Part shown: piece after piece, positions 1 to 6,061 of the stretch
Numbering within the stretch: the first letter of the stretch is position 1
Layout of the letters: each line of letters starts with the position of its first letter
DNA from: Candidatus Gerdarchaeota archaeon
GTDB taxonomy: Archaea; Asgardarchaeota; Heimdallarchaeia; JABLTI01
Length of the DNA stretch: 10,554 nt
Reading direction: 5' to 3'
Assembly (NCBI GenBank): GCA_016840905.1
Contig: JAEORM010000318.1
Span: 1 to 10,554, forward strand
Position numbers and translations under genes: made by a program
Notes under the pieces: generated by a model
Told to the model about the DNA's origin: nothing
The model's input: only the letters and a program-made list of their open reading frames with translations
The model's database searches: none

Positions 1-624
1 AATCCTGAGAATTTAATTTTATACCAAAGAGCATTACAATGGGTATCAAGAATGTATTCTATTCTTCAAAGTAGTGATTATACTTTAAGCTCATATGAAG
101 TTTCAAGAGATGACATTATTAATTCTACAATTATCATTAAAGCTCAAAATAATACCATCACAGATTCTATAACAGTTACGATACGCATTTGGCGAAGTGA
201 GAGAATAGAAACAGAATTTGTCTACACACCAATAAATGCTTCTTACTTTGAAGGACAAATCGATACAACAAATATCACAAGAGGAACTGTTTATATTGAA
301 GCTGTTGCTCACAAACGAGGATATGGGTATAACCTAACTACTCCTTATTATGTTCAAATCAATCCTCGTGAACCAGGTGATTATCATTTAGCTATCCCAT
401 ACATCATTACTTATGTGTTAACAGTTATCATAGGCATAGGAGCAATGACTTTATTATTTATTCGAGTTCTAAAAGCACCTAAAACAACTGAAGAATCAGA
501 AACAACTTCGACAAAAGGTAAAAAAATTGAAGAAGTTGAAGAAGAATTGGAAGATGTTGAGGAAGAAATAGATTTAGATGAATATGAAACTGAAGAAGAT
601 ACAGAGCCAACAGAAGAGGAATAA
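1..624 (+). CDS. C-terminal part of a surface-anchored membrane protein (5' end outside window)
   Basis: The reading frame is open from the first base, so the gene starts upstream; the first in-frame ATG at 52 is probably internal. Of the 207 visible residues, the start (NPENLILYQRALQWVS) resembles the end of a larger globular domain. About 35-122 is a beta-rich, probably extracellular domain with five N-X-S/T sequons (N41, N50, N79, N91, N111). One membrane helix follows at about 130-155, then a short basic stretch and a Glu/Asp-rich tail (about 162-207) with some 20 acidic residues. This is type I topology: outside N-terminal region, one anchor, acidic cytoplasmic tail. The function is not recognisable from this fragment. 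The start of the fragment recalls the end of GATase-like/IFT52-like domains in some archaeal surface proteins, but that is a weak impression. A U-rich terminator follows the stop. Confidence 0.8.
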   Translation, partial: NPENLILYQRALQWVSRMYSILQSSDYTLSSYEVSRDDIINSTIIIKAQNNTITDSITVTIRIWRSERIETEFVYTPINASYFEGQIDTTNITRGTVYIEAVAHKRGYGYNLTTPYYVQINPREPGDYHLAIPYIITYVLTVIIGIGAMTLLFIRVLKAPKTTEESETTSTKGKKIEEVEEELEDVEEEIDLDEYETEEDTEPTEEE

Positions 625-634
625 AAACTCTCCT

Positions 635-676
635 GTTTTAATTTTTGTACTTCTTTTATTATCTTTTTTAGTTTTC
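635..676 (+). terminator. U-rich terminator after the membrane protein gene
   Basis: Several T runs (4, 5, 4, 6 and 4 T) follow the stop codon at 622-624, with no strong hairpin. Archaeal RNA polymerase terminates on such oligo-T tracts without a stem, so this is a likely intrinsic terminator. Confidence 0.55.
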
Positions 677-740
677 TCATTCTTTGCGCTAGACTATAGA
701 TTTTTAAATTTTACAAAATACTATTCTAACGTGACAAAAG

Positions 741-1523
741 ATGAGTCAACAAGATAAGGGTATGATAGCACAGCTCAAATCAGAAGCTGAAGCGAATTAT
801 AGTGCAAGCAGATGGGAAGATTCAGCAAAAACTTATGAGCATCTAGTAGGTCTTGCACAAAATAATAATGACTTTGAGCAAGCTATAGATTTTGCTATTG
901 CAGCAATTCGTTCATGGAATAAGATGCCTGATATGATTCATAGAATAAACAGATTGTATCAAGCAATTGGATTAATAGGTTTAAGAAAAGCTGCTATAGG
1001 GTTTGAGGAAATCGCTATTAAAGAAGAAGAAGAAAAAAATCTCAAGAATGCTGCAAATAATTTTGAGGAAGCGGGAAATGGCTATGGTTTAATTCAAAGC
1101 TATGATAGAGCTAAACAATGTTACCAAAGTTCAGTTGATATTTTACAACAAATAGTCAAAGAATCAACAAAAAAAGATGATTTTGAATCATCAATTTATA
1201 ATTTGGATAGAATATGTAATCTCTATATAAAATTAGCCACTCTTTTAAGTAGAGTATTAATTGAACGAAAGGATCTTGACAAAGATCTTAGGCAAGGAAT
1301 AATTGCAGAGAAAAATAGTTTTGAAGAAAAAGTAATTGAAACTAAAAGGGAAAAAGCTAATTTACATGAAAAATTAGCTCAGCACTATCTTGATATGAAA
1401 AATGCTGATTTTCATCCGATAGTAGAAAAAGAGTATATGAATGCAATAAAAATATTCGAGTCTATTGGAGATAATTCAAATATCGCTAAATTACAAGCAA
1501 AAATTGAGAAAATCCCTAAATGA
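741..1523 (+). CDS. TPR/alpha-solenoid protein, possibly SNAP-like
   Basis: A 260-residue soluble protein, almost wholly alpha-helical, with repeated helix pairs that look like tetratricopeptide units: about 15-40, 44-60, 82-115 (AAIGFEE, AANNFEEAG), 118-137 (YDRAKQCYQSSVDIL) and 230-255 (EYMNAIKIFESIGD). A charged, coiled-coil-like stretch lies at about 175-215. No signal peptide or membrane helix is seen, so it should be cytoplasmic. The spacing of Ala/Gly/Tyr residues and the 'ANNFEEAGNGYG' pattern recall the alpha-SNAP family, adaptor proteins of eukaryotic membrane fusion, but general TPR scaffolds look similar; SNAP is only a hypothesis. The ATG at 741 is preferred because the GTG at 731 is out of frame and soon stops. 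A TATA-like AT stretch at about 700-712 lies roughly 30 nt ahead, so the transcript could be nearly leaderless. Confidence 0.8.
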   Translation: MSQQDKGMIAQLKSEAEANYSASRWEDSAKTYEHLVGLAQNNNDFEQAIDFAIAAIRSWNKMPDMIHRINRLYQAIGLIGLRKAAIGFEEIAIKEEEEKNLKNAANNFEEAGNGYGLIQSYDRAKQCYQSSVDILQQIVKESTKKDDFESSIYNLDRICNLYIKLATLLSRVLIERKDLDKDLRQGIIAEKNSFEEKVIETKREKANLHEKLAQHYLDMKNADFHPIVEKEYMNAIKIFESIGDNSNIAKLQAKIEKIPK

Positions 1524-1537
1524 AACTCTAATTTACT

Positions 1538-1975
1538 TTATAATTCGTCAAATATCTCTTCTTCATTTAATTTTTCGTTCTCTTCCATAAGTAATTTAAT
1601 GAATTTCTTCAAATCAGAGGAAAAACTGGAAATAAGTTTTTCAGATAGTGTATCCTTCAAAGGACAATCACTATCACATATTGCTTTATTAGCATCCATA
1701 TCAAATATTATTGGATAAAATTTGCATCCTTGAGGACGATTTGAATAAATTTTACATTTATTATTTTCTAAAAAATAACAGCAACCATTAACATTTTTTA
1801 ATTTGTAGAAACCATCGGAATCTAAAATACAAAAATCATTTAGTGAAAAGCCTAGTGCTTGAATTCTAGTAATATCCTCTCGAGATAATATCATATCTGT
1901 ATCTCGGCAACAATTAGCACAAGTAAAATTTGAACAGATACCACCAAGACTAATAGATTTCAATAGAAGCACCAT
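1538..1975 (-). CDS. YkgJ-family cysteine-cluster protein
   Basis: A 145-residue protein with the Cys pattern of the YkgJ / Fe-S or zinc-chelating family (PF03692): C14-x4-C19-x2-C22-C23 near the N-terminus, C65-C66, then C74 in NNKCKIYSNRP and C84 in GCKFYP, with C100 and C104 further on. The segment 'C-x-I/V-Y-x-x-RP-x-x-C-x-x-(F/Y)P' is the most recognisable signature of the family. The conserved cysteines are expected to bind a metal or Fe-S cluster; the biological role of the family is not established. The C-terminal 35 residues are charged and helical. It converges on the TPR gene with a gap of only 14 nt. The ATG at 1975 has no Shine-Dalgarno but lies about 28 nt from a TATA-like box, consistent with a leaderless mRNA. 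Confidence 0.82.
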   Translation of the reverse strand: MVLLLKSISLGGICSNFTCANCCRDTDMILSREDITRIQALGFSLNDFCILDSDGFYKLKNVNGCCYFLENNKCKIYSNRPQGCKFYPIIFDMDANKAICDSDCPLKDTLSEKLISSFSSDLKKFIKLLMEENEKLNEEEIFDEL

Positions 1976-2001
1976 CTTATAGATAATTTTTAAGAAAAAT
2001 A

Positions 2002-2015
2002 ATATATTGATATAT
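2002..2015. promoter_or_regulatory. Shared divergent TATA region (ykgJ-like / phosphomutase-like)
   Basis: The 75-bp gap between the two divergent genes holds the palindromic AT block ATATAT-TG-ATATAT. It sits about 28 nt from the ATG at 1975 on one side and about 36 nt from the GTG at 2051 on the other. Both distances fit archaeal TATA boxes, giving a leaderless transcript leftward and a leader of about 10 nt rightward. Confidence 0.5.
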
Positions 2016-2050
2016 GTTTTCTTATGATTAGGAAAAAAAGAACAAATTAG

Positions 2051-3631
2051 GTGAATGTATTGGTTCTACCAAAATTAATACCTTTAAAATTAAGCACTGC
2101 AAATCCTGGTTTTATTCCTGAATATAAATTCAGGATAGAATTAGCTCAAAAAACTGGGACGAATGGCCCAAGAGATCTTTATTCCGCATACACTGTAGAT
2201 TTCTTTGAAAAATACGCTGCTTCATTTGCAAAAACAATTGAACAGGATATTTTAATCGGGTATGATGGAAGTAGAGTTCATGAATCAATTTCAATAAGTG
2301 CAAGGGAATATCTTCGAAGATGTGGAATCTCGATAAAGGAGTTAGATGGACCTGTTACGGTTCCAGAATTTATGTTTTCTTGTTATAAACTAGGTTTACC
2401 TGGGTGCTTTTTTGGTAGAAGTCACAGCCCTCAACAATATATTGGATTAAAATTAGTTATCAATGGTCAAAATGCTTTGGATCTTTTAAGTAAAGCAAAA
2501 GTGACTTTAGATTATCCTAGAAATATTGATCCGAGTAAAATTTACGGATTCTTACCAAGAACATTAGCACCAGAAATTGAAAGAAATATTAGAGAAGATA
2601 GAATGGTGCATCCAAAGGATATTGGGCAGACTGAAAAAATATCCACTAAAGATATGAGGGAAGAATTCTTCACCTCTCTAAAAAAAGTTACACCGTTGAA
2701 TAAGATTGAAGGAGAATTCATAGTTGATTGTAGACATAGTATGGCTGGAGAGGTGTGGGAATTAATAAAATCAGAGATAAATGCCGATATCATTTTACAT
2801 AATAATAAATTAAATCCTATAGCACCAGATAGAGATCCCCGAGAGATTTGGAATACTTTAATTGATAAATATGCTAATCAACCAAAAGCTGTTTTTGATC
2901 ATGATGCCGATGCTGATCGAACCTTTTTAGTAAAGAGACCTGGGAAAGGTAGAGCAACAATAGTTGATAATCAAGAAGAATCCTTTACCACAGGTTTAAT
3001 AGCAGAAGCAAAAATGAGAAAACCAAATGCTTACATATTAGTTCAAGAAAGGGTATCTCTAATTATGCTAACAGCATTAGAGAAATTTACTGATACTGTT
3101 TATACTACCGCTCAAGGTGAACCAGCATTCTTTTTGGGGGTAACAGAATTACTAAGGAAAAATCCTGATTTTGAGAGAATTTCAGGTGCTGATTATACAA
3201 ACATCTTTTTCAATAAGAGTCATCCAATTTGTATGAAATCACCATATCAACAAGCATTATGGTTAATGTACTGGTTCACAAATAATGAGAGTTTACCAAC
3301 ATTTCCAGAAGTAAGTGTCGCAAAAACAGAGATAGATATGATTGATTTATCGTATCCTGAAAGATTGGAAAAGGTTCTCAAAGCAAGTAAAGAAATAATC
3401 AATTATTTCCAAGAAAAATATGAGATACTCTATCAAGCAACATTAGACGGTCAGAATTTTCTAATGAAAGATCCACAAGAAAATCTACTTATAATAAGTA
3501 TTCGACCTAGTGGTACGGGAAGATATACAAAAGTGTATTCTGAAATAGGATTAGGCAAATCACCTAAAGAAGAACGATTAAAAATAGCCAACCAAGTTAA
3601 TGCTGAGATAGAAAAAATAATCACAAAATAA
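2051..3631 (+). CDS. Divergent phosphohexomutase-like protein (phosphomannomutase/phosphoglucomutase superfamily)
   Basis: A 526-residue protein of the alpha-D-phosphohexomutase superfamily, which moves a phosphate between C1 and C6 of sugars through a phosphoserine. Visible landmarks in order: GTNGPRD (36-42), like the N-terminal G-T-x-G-x-R motif; RSHSPQQYIG (123-132) in place of T-A-S-H-N-P, with Ser124 as candidate phosphoserine; DADADR (285-290), the Mg-binding D-x-D-x-D-R loop; and RPSGTG (485-490), the phosphate-binding loop of domain 4. The domain 3 sugar loop, normally G-E-x-S-G-H, appears as GADYTN (379-384) and lacks the usual Glu, Ser and His. The core chemistry could remain while the substrate differs. 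It is longer than typical 450-residue homologues. The GTG start at 2051 gives the full N-terminal beta strand; no ATG is in frame nearby. No operon partner; a hairpin follows the stop. Confidence 0.82.
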   Translation: MNVLVLPKLIPLKLSTANPGFIPEYKFRIELAQKTGTNGPRDLYSAYTVDFFEKYAASFAKTIEQDILIGYDGSRVHESISISAREYLRRCGISIKELDGPVTVPEFMFSCYKLGLPGCFFGRSHSPQQYIGLKLVINGQNALDLLSKAKVTLDYPRNIDPSKIYGFLPRTLAPEIERNIREDRMVHPKDIGQTEKISTKDMREEFFTSLKKVTPLNKIEGEFIVDCRHSMAGEVWELIKSEINADIILHNNKLNPIAPDRDPREIWNTLIDKYANQPKAVFDHDADADRTFLVKRPGKGRATIVDNQEESFTTGLIAEAKMRKPNAYILVQERVSLIMLTALEKFTDTVYTTAQGEPAFFLGVTELLRKNPDFERISGADYTNIFFNKSHPICMKSPYQQALWLMYWFTNNESLPTFPEVSVAKTEIDMIDLSYPERLEKVLKASKEIINYFQEKYEILYQATLDGQNFLMKDPQENLLIISIRPSGTGRYTKVYSEIGLGKSPKEERLKIANQVNAEIEKIITK

Positions 3632-3642
3632 AATGAAAAAAC

Positions 3643-3663
3643 GCACCACCAAGAATGTGGTGC
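3643..3663. terminator. Hairpin between convergent genes
   Basis: Perfect 7-bp inverted repeat GCACCAC / GTGGTGC with a 7-nt loop, 11 nt after the phosphomutase-like stop codon. It has an A run before and a T-rich stretch after it, so it could end transcription from both sides; the small minus-strand gene ends 45 nt further on. Confidence 0.6.
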
Positions 3664-3708
3664 TATGATTTTGATTTGATTTGTATTAGTATACTAGATA
3701 TAGATCAA

Positions 3709-3822
3709 TTATTTCCTTGAATCAGCTGTTGCTGCAAGATAAATCATGTAACCTATAACTAATATGCCAATAAAGCCAATGACGCTTCCAAGTACTATTA
3801 GTAGAATAGCCCACCATAACAT
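3709..3822 (-). CDS. Possible 37-residue single-pass membrane microprotein
   Basis: The frame encodes a very hydrophobic peptide from MLWWAILLIVL to a short polar end, TADSRK; one membrane helix of about 28 residues takes up nearly all of it, with Gly spaced through it (G12, G16, G19, G24). The frame is open further upstream, to an ATG at 3894 and another start at 3912 (67 residues). The short form starting at 3822 is preferred: GGTG lies 6 nt before this ATG, and a TATA-like ATTATACC about 26-30 nt upstream would place the transcription start at or near the ATG. Function unknown. Small hydrophobic frames arise easily in AT-rich DNA, so this remains tentative. Confidence 0.45.
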   Translation of the reverse strand: MLWWAILLIVLGSVIGFIGILVIGYMIYLAATADSRK

Positions 3823-4029
3823 AATTAACACCAAATAGTATAATATGGTATAATGTAGTTCGAAAGCAGTTATTAAGTTTTTAGTATTCATCATCAAGAT
3901 TGAAATTTTCACTTATAAAAAAGGAATTTACTACAAAAAAATATTCAACGAATAACTAACTACTTGAAAAACTTGCTACGATATTTAACGCAAAATTAAA
4001 AAACACAAAAAGAAATGGTGACAACTAAT

Positions 4030-4135
4030 AGGCCCGTAGTATAGCTAGGATAAAACGCTCGGCTTCGGAAGAGCTTTCATGCGAATCTCTGAGGATACCG
4101 AGAGACCGGCGGTTCGAATCCGTCCGGGCCTGCCA
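4030..4135 (+). tRNA. tRNA-Arg(UCG) with a 28-nt canonical intron
   Basis: Acceptor stem AGGCCCG (4030-4036) pairs with CGGGCCT (4125-4131), then discriminator G and an encoded CCA (4133-4135). D-arm 4039-4056 has one A-A mismatch. Anticodon stem CTCGG (4058-4062) pairs with CCGAG (4098-4102). Loop C-T-T-C-G-G plus A4097 gives anticodon TCG at 4065-4067, reading CGA. The T-arm is GGCGG-TTCGAAT-CCGTC with one G-T pair. The intron 4069-4096 sits at the standard 37/38 position. The bulge-helix-bulge is visible: CTTC (loop 32-35) pairs with GAGG (4091-4094), 3-nt bulges GGA and ATA flank it, and inner helix AGAG/CTCT closes the intron. Spliced length is 78 nt. All parts fit, so this is a confident call. 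Confidence 0.95.
4069..4096 (+). other. tRNA intron at position 37/38
   Basis: 28-nt intron after G37 of tRNA-Arg(UCG). Its ends are set by the bulge-helix-bulge: cuts after the second base of each 3-nt bulge (GG|A and AT|A) restore a 7-base anticodon loop. Confidence 0.9.
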
Positions 4136-4285
4136 ATTGTTATTTCTTATATAATTGAACCTAAAGCTTCTTCACAAGCCTAATTTTCATCTTTTTATAT
4201 TTGCATTAATAATGCACTTTAAAAGATTGTAATATGAATAGATTGGATTAACATAAAAAATCATAAAATTAAGGTCCAAGTATTT

Positions 4286-4780
4286 ATGACAGAACAATCA
4301 TTTTGTATGGAATGTGGTAATCCTTTAGAAAGTGGTACCGCTTTTTGCAATAAATGTGGCACAAAAATAGGTTCTTTTCAAAATCAAACAAATACCAGTG
4401 TTATAGAAGAAAAACCAACATTTGCATCTGATTATTCAATGCCCCAACAACCAGATAATTCATCAATTTATGGATATGACAATTCTGATGTTTTTGCCAC
4501 ACCAACAATAGTAGGTGATCAAACACAAGCTCCTAAAAAAATTAAGAATCCTGTTGCTTTAGCTGCAGTTATTGTGGATGCTTTTGCTATGGTCTTTTTT
4601 GCTATTGGTAGTAATGCAATAGGCTATTGGTTAGCTATAGGATTTGGTATTACTGGTATAGTAGTAGCAATAATATCGTTATTCTTTAAAAAAGATAGAC
4701 CATTATCAATTATAGGCATAATACTAGGAGTAGTAGTAATAGTCGCTTGGACATCAATAGTCTACGGATGGCCTTTCTAA
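4286..4780 (+). CDS. Zinc-ribbon membrane protein with three transmembrane helices
   Basis: 164 residues. The N-terminus is a compact zinc ribbon, FCMECGNPLESGTAFCNKCG, with Cys7, Cys10, Cys21 and Cys24 as metal ligands (zinc_ribbon_2-like). A polar, low-complexity linker rich in Gln, Asn, Ser and Asp follows (about 30-85), then three hydrophobic helices at about 89-107, 113-134 and 139-159 separated by short loops (the second by KKDRP). There is no signal peptide, so the ribbon and linker probably face the cytoplasm. Such zinc-ribbon plus membrane proteins are widespread in archaea and bacteria and mostly uncharacterised. The gene sits between two intron-bearing arginine tRNA genes. Its stop codon is only 6 nt from the 3' end of the oncoming tRNA-Arg(CCG). 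No Shine-Dalgarno is obvious; AT-rich TATA-like sequence lies at 4253-4270. Confidence 0.82.
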   Translation: MTEQSFCMECGNPLESGTAFCNKCGTKIGSFQNQTNTSVIEEKPTFASDYSMPQQPDNSSIYGYDNSDVFATPTIVGDQTQAPKKIKNPVALAAVIVDAFAMVFFAIGSNAIGYWLAIGFGITGIVVAIISLFFKKDRPLSIIGIILGVVVIVAWTSIVYGWPF

Positions 4781-4785
4781 AAAAA
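4779..4785 (-). terminator. Oligo-T terminator of tRNA-Arg(CCG)
   Basis: Read on the minus strand, a run of seven T begins 2 nt after the encoded CCA of the tRNA. Archaeal polymerase stops on such runs. It overlaps the stop codon of the convergent zinc-ribbon gene. Confidence 0.6.
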
Positions 4786-4786
4786 T

Positions 4787-4891
4787 TGGCGGATGTGAGG
4801 AGATTTATTCGAAAATCTTTATGATTTTCTTTGAACTCCCGAACCTCCTGGTCCGGAGCCAGATGCTCTGTCCAAGCTGAGCTACACATCC
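4787..4891 (-). tRNA. tRNA-Arg(CCG) with a 26-nt intron in the T-loop
   Basis: On the minus strand, acceptor GGATGTG pairs with CACATCC, followed by discriminator G and an encoded CCA (ending at 4787). D-arm GCTC...GAGC pairs perfectly. Anticodon stem TCTGG/CCAGG with loop CTCCGGA gives anticodon CCG (4854-4856), reading CGG. T-stem GGGAG pairs with CTCCT. Between these strands lie 33 nt instead of 7: removing 26 nt (4805-4830) leaves TTCAAAT, a normal T-loop. The intron forms a bulge-helix-bulge: 4-bp helix GTTC/GAAT, 3-nt AAA bulges on both sides, and an inner 7-bp hairpin GAAAATC-ATAAA-GATTTTC. Spliced length is 79 nt, with 6 nt in the variable region. Confidence 0.93.
4805..4830 (-). other. 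Noncanonical tRNA intron at position 58/59
   Basis: 26-nt intron within the T-loop of tRNA-Arg(CCG). Cutting after the second A of each AAA bulge joins TTCAA to AT. Before splicing, a shifted 4-bp outer pairing (GGGA with TCTC, one G-T) can complete the splice motif. Confidence 0.88.
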
Positions 4892-5063
4892 AGTTCGATA
4901 ATTTCTACTGTTCCAAAATAAAACTTTCTAAAAAGAAGCATAAAAAGAATCAAAAAATACTAAAAATCGCTATTATTATAAGTGAATTGTAGTAAATTTT
5001 AAATGCAAATCTGAAGGTCAGACCAGATAGTAATAATTGAAGCTACAAAGGAGTAAGCAAACA

Positions 5064-5258
5064 GTGTCTAAATTAATTCCCAGACCAAAATCTGAATTCA
5101 TTCAAGTAGAATGCCCCGATTGCAATAAGGTACAGAGAATCTTTAATTATGCTGCTACAGAAGTTAGATGTTTAGTATGCAATTGTGTTCTAGCCAAACC
5201 TGCTGGTGGAAAATGTAAGATTCTTGGCAAAGTTGTCGAACCAGAGAAGAAGGAATAA
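5064..5258 (+). CDS. rps27e: Ribosomal protein S27e (eS27)
   Basis: A 64-residue zinc protein of the small ribosomal subunit. Two C-x2-C pairs, CPDC (17-20) and CLVC (36-39), form the zinc ribbon typical of S27e, with FIQVECPDC and the end LAKPAGGKC matching the family closely. The start is GTG at 5064: GGAG lies 10 nt upstream, and the length then equals the usual 60-66 residues. An in-frame TTG at 5037 would add nine unlikely residues. The gene stands alone here; L44e, its common upstream partner in archaea, is not in this window. It converges on gins51 60 bp away. Its stop codon lies inside a terminator hairpin. Confidence 0.95.
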   Translation: MSKLIPRPKSEFIQVECPDCNKVQRIFNYAATEVRCLVCNCVLAKPAGGKCKILGKVVEPEKKE

Positions 5259-5282
5259 GTTAAATAATTAACTTATTTTTAT
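5254..5282 (+). terminator. rps27e terminator hairpin overlapping the stop codon
   Basis: Perfect 10-bp inverted repeat AATAAGTTAA / TTAACTTATT with loop ATAA (5254-5277), followed directly by more T. The TAA stop (5256-5258) is inside the left arm. The stem is AT-rich and weak, but the layout of stem plus T-run is terminator-like. Confidence 0.6.
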
Positions 5283-5318
5283 CATTTCTTATTGATTAAT
5301 TTATTTTTAGAAATCTAC

Positions 5319-5930
5319 CTACAGATCAGGGAGTTCTACCCTATCTGCAGCATTTTTCATAATCAAAGCTTTAGCGTACATTAGTGGAAGTTTCACAATA
5401 TCTTCTTTTTTGTACGGACCAAGTGATTTAGATGATTTATCTTTAGCTGAAACATCAACTATCTCTGGAATATCCTCTAAAATCCTAACAGTCATAAAAT
5501 CTATTTCATTAGCTATTGTTGCTTTACTTTTATCGATTATCCCATCACTGGAAATTTCTATATTTGATTCACCAAAAATGCTTCGCTTATTATGTTGATC
5601 AAATATTCTTTCTAAACTAACAACCAAATCAAGCTCTTCTGCTGCTAAACCTTTCTTATTCAAATTACCATCTAAAATTGCATGAATAATCTTATGAGTT
5701 CTTAGTTTGGTAACATCTCGCAACACTTTATTTAATCGCTCAATACGTTCTGATATAATTTTAATTGAAACTTTATCATCAATTTTGTTAGTTTCAAGTT
5801 CTTTCTCGAGTGAGGTTATTCGTTGTCTAATTGTTGAGTACATAGCAGCATTTACTTCTAACAATTCTATGGTTCTTCGTTCATTTTTCCAAAGTTGTAT
5901 AATTTGCTTGTATTGATTATCTTTGACCAT
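5319..5930 (-). CDS. gins51: GINS complex subunit Gins51 (Gins15)
   Basis: A 203-residue protein with the order of the archaeal Gins51/15 type: helical A domain at the N-terminus (about 1-110, with LWKNERRT and a long amphipathic helix near 30-75), a linker, then the small B domain (about 145-200). The B domain shows the family pattern FMTVRILEDIPEIVDV and LGPYKKEDIVKLP, ending AKALIMKNAADRVEL. GINS activates the MCM helicase together with a Cdc45/RecJ-like protein (CMG complex) at replication forks. The start is placed at the ATG at 5930: GAGGT precedes it by about 7 nt, and a TATA-like ATTATATG near 5961 would put transcription start close to 5937. An in-frame TTG at 5948 is less likely. 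The gene lies 160 bp downstream of pcna on the same strand. Confidence 0.92.
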   Translation of the reverse strand: MVKDNQYKQIIQLWKNERRTIELLEVNAAMYSTIRQRITSLEKELETNKIDDKVSIKIISERIERLNKVLRDVTKLRTHKIIHAILDGNLNKKGLAAEELDLVVSLERIFDQHNKRSIFGESNIEISSDGIIDKSKATIANEIDFMTVRILEDIPEIVDVSAKDKSSKSLGPYKKEDIVKLPLMYAKALIMKNAADRVELPDL

Positions 5931-6002
5931 TAATCTAACCTCGTCCAATCACACTACACATATAATGAATTGTTCAGCCATCATTTATTTGATAGTGAAA
6001 CA

Positions 6003-6043
6003 CATTTAAGGAAGTTGGTATTACCAATTTAGCTTCTTAAATG
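6003..6043. repeat. Long two-part inverted repeat between pcna and gins51
   Basis: Outer arms CATTTAAG-g-AAG (6003-6014) and CTTCTTAAATG (6033-6043) pair over 11 bp with one bulged G. Inside them TTGGTA-T-TACCAA (6015-6027) is a perfect 6-bp palindrome. The whole 41-nt unit can fold as one hairpin with a 5-nt asymmetric gap. Possible roles: terminator or processing signal after pcna, or a regulator site ahead of gins51. Confidence 0.7.
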
Positions 6044-6048
6044 AATAA

Positions 6049-6061
6049 AGAAAGGAGGAAA
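6049..6061 (-). promoter_or_regulatory. Pyrimidine tract in the pcna 3' UTR, complementary to the pcna ribosome-binding site
   Basis: On the pcna transcript this reads TTTCCTCCTTTCT, 30 nt after the stop codon. It is the exact reverse complement of the 13 nt at 6842-6854 that contain the pcna Shine-Dalgarno GGAGG. It may also serve as a U/C-rich terminator tract. The pairing is seen directly; any function is inferred. Confidence 0.55.

Noticed and set aside
411..680. Minus-strand frame rich in Ser opposite the acidic tail.
   Set aside because: The Ser-rich protein is simply the complement of Glu-rich GAA/GAG codons; it runs through the terminator of the real gene.
2542..2793. Minus-strand frame inside the phosphomutase-like gene.
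   Set aside because: Antisense shadow of a gene with recognisable catalytic motifs; no sign of its own start signals.
5010..5022. Short palindrome TCTGA-AGG-TCAGA ahead of rps27e.
   Set aside because: Only 5-bp arms; expected by chance and not placed on a clear promoter element.
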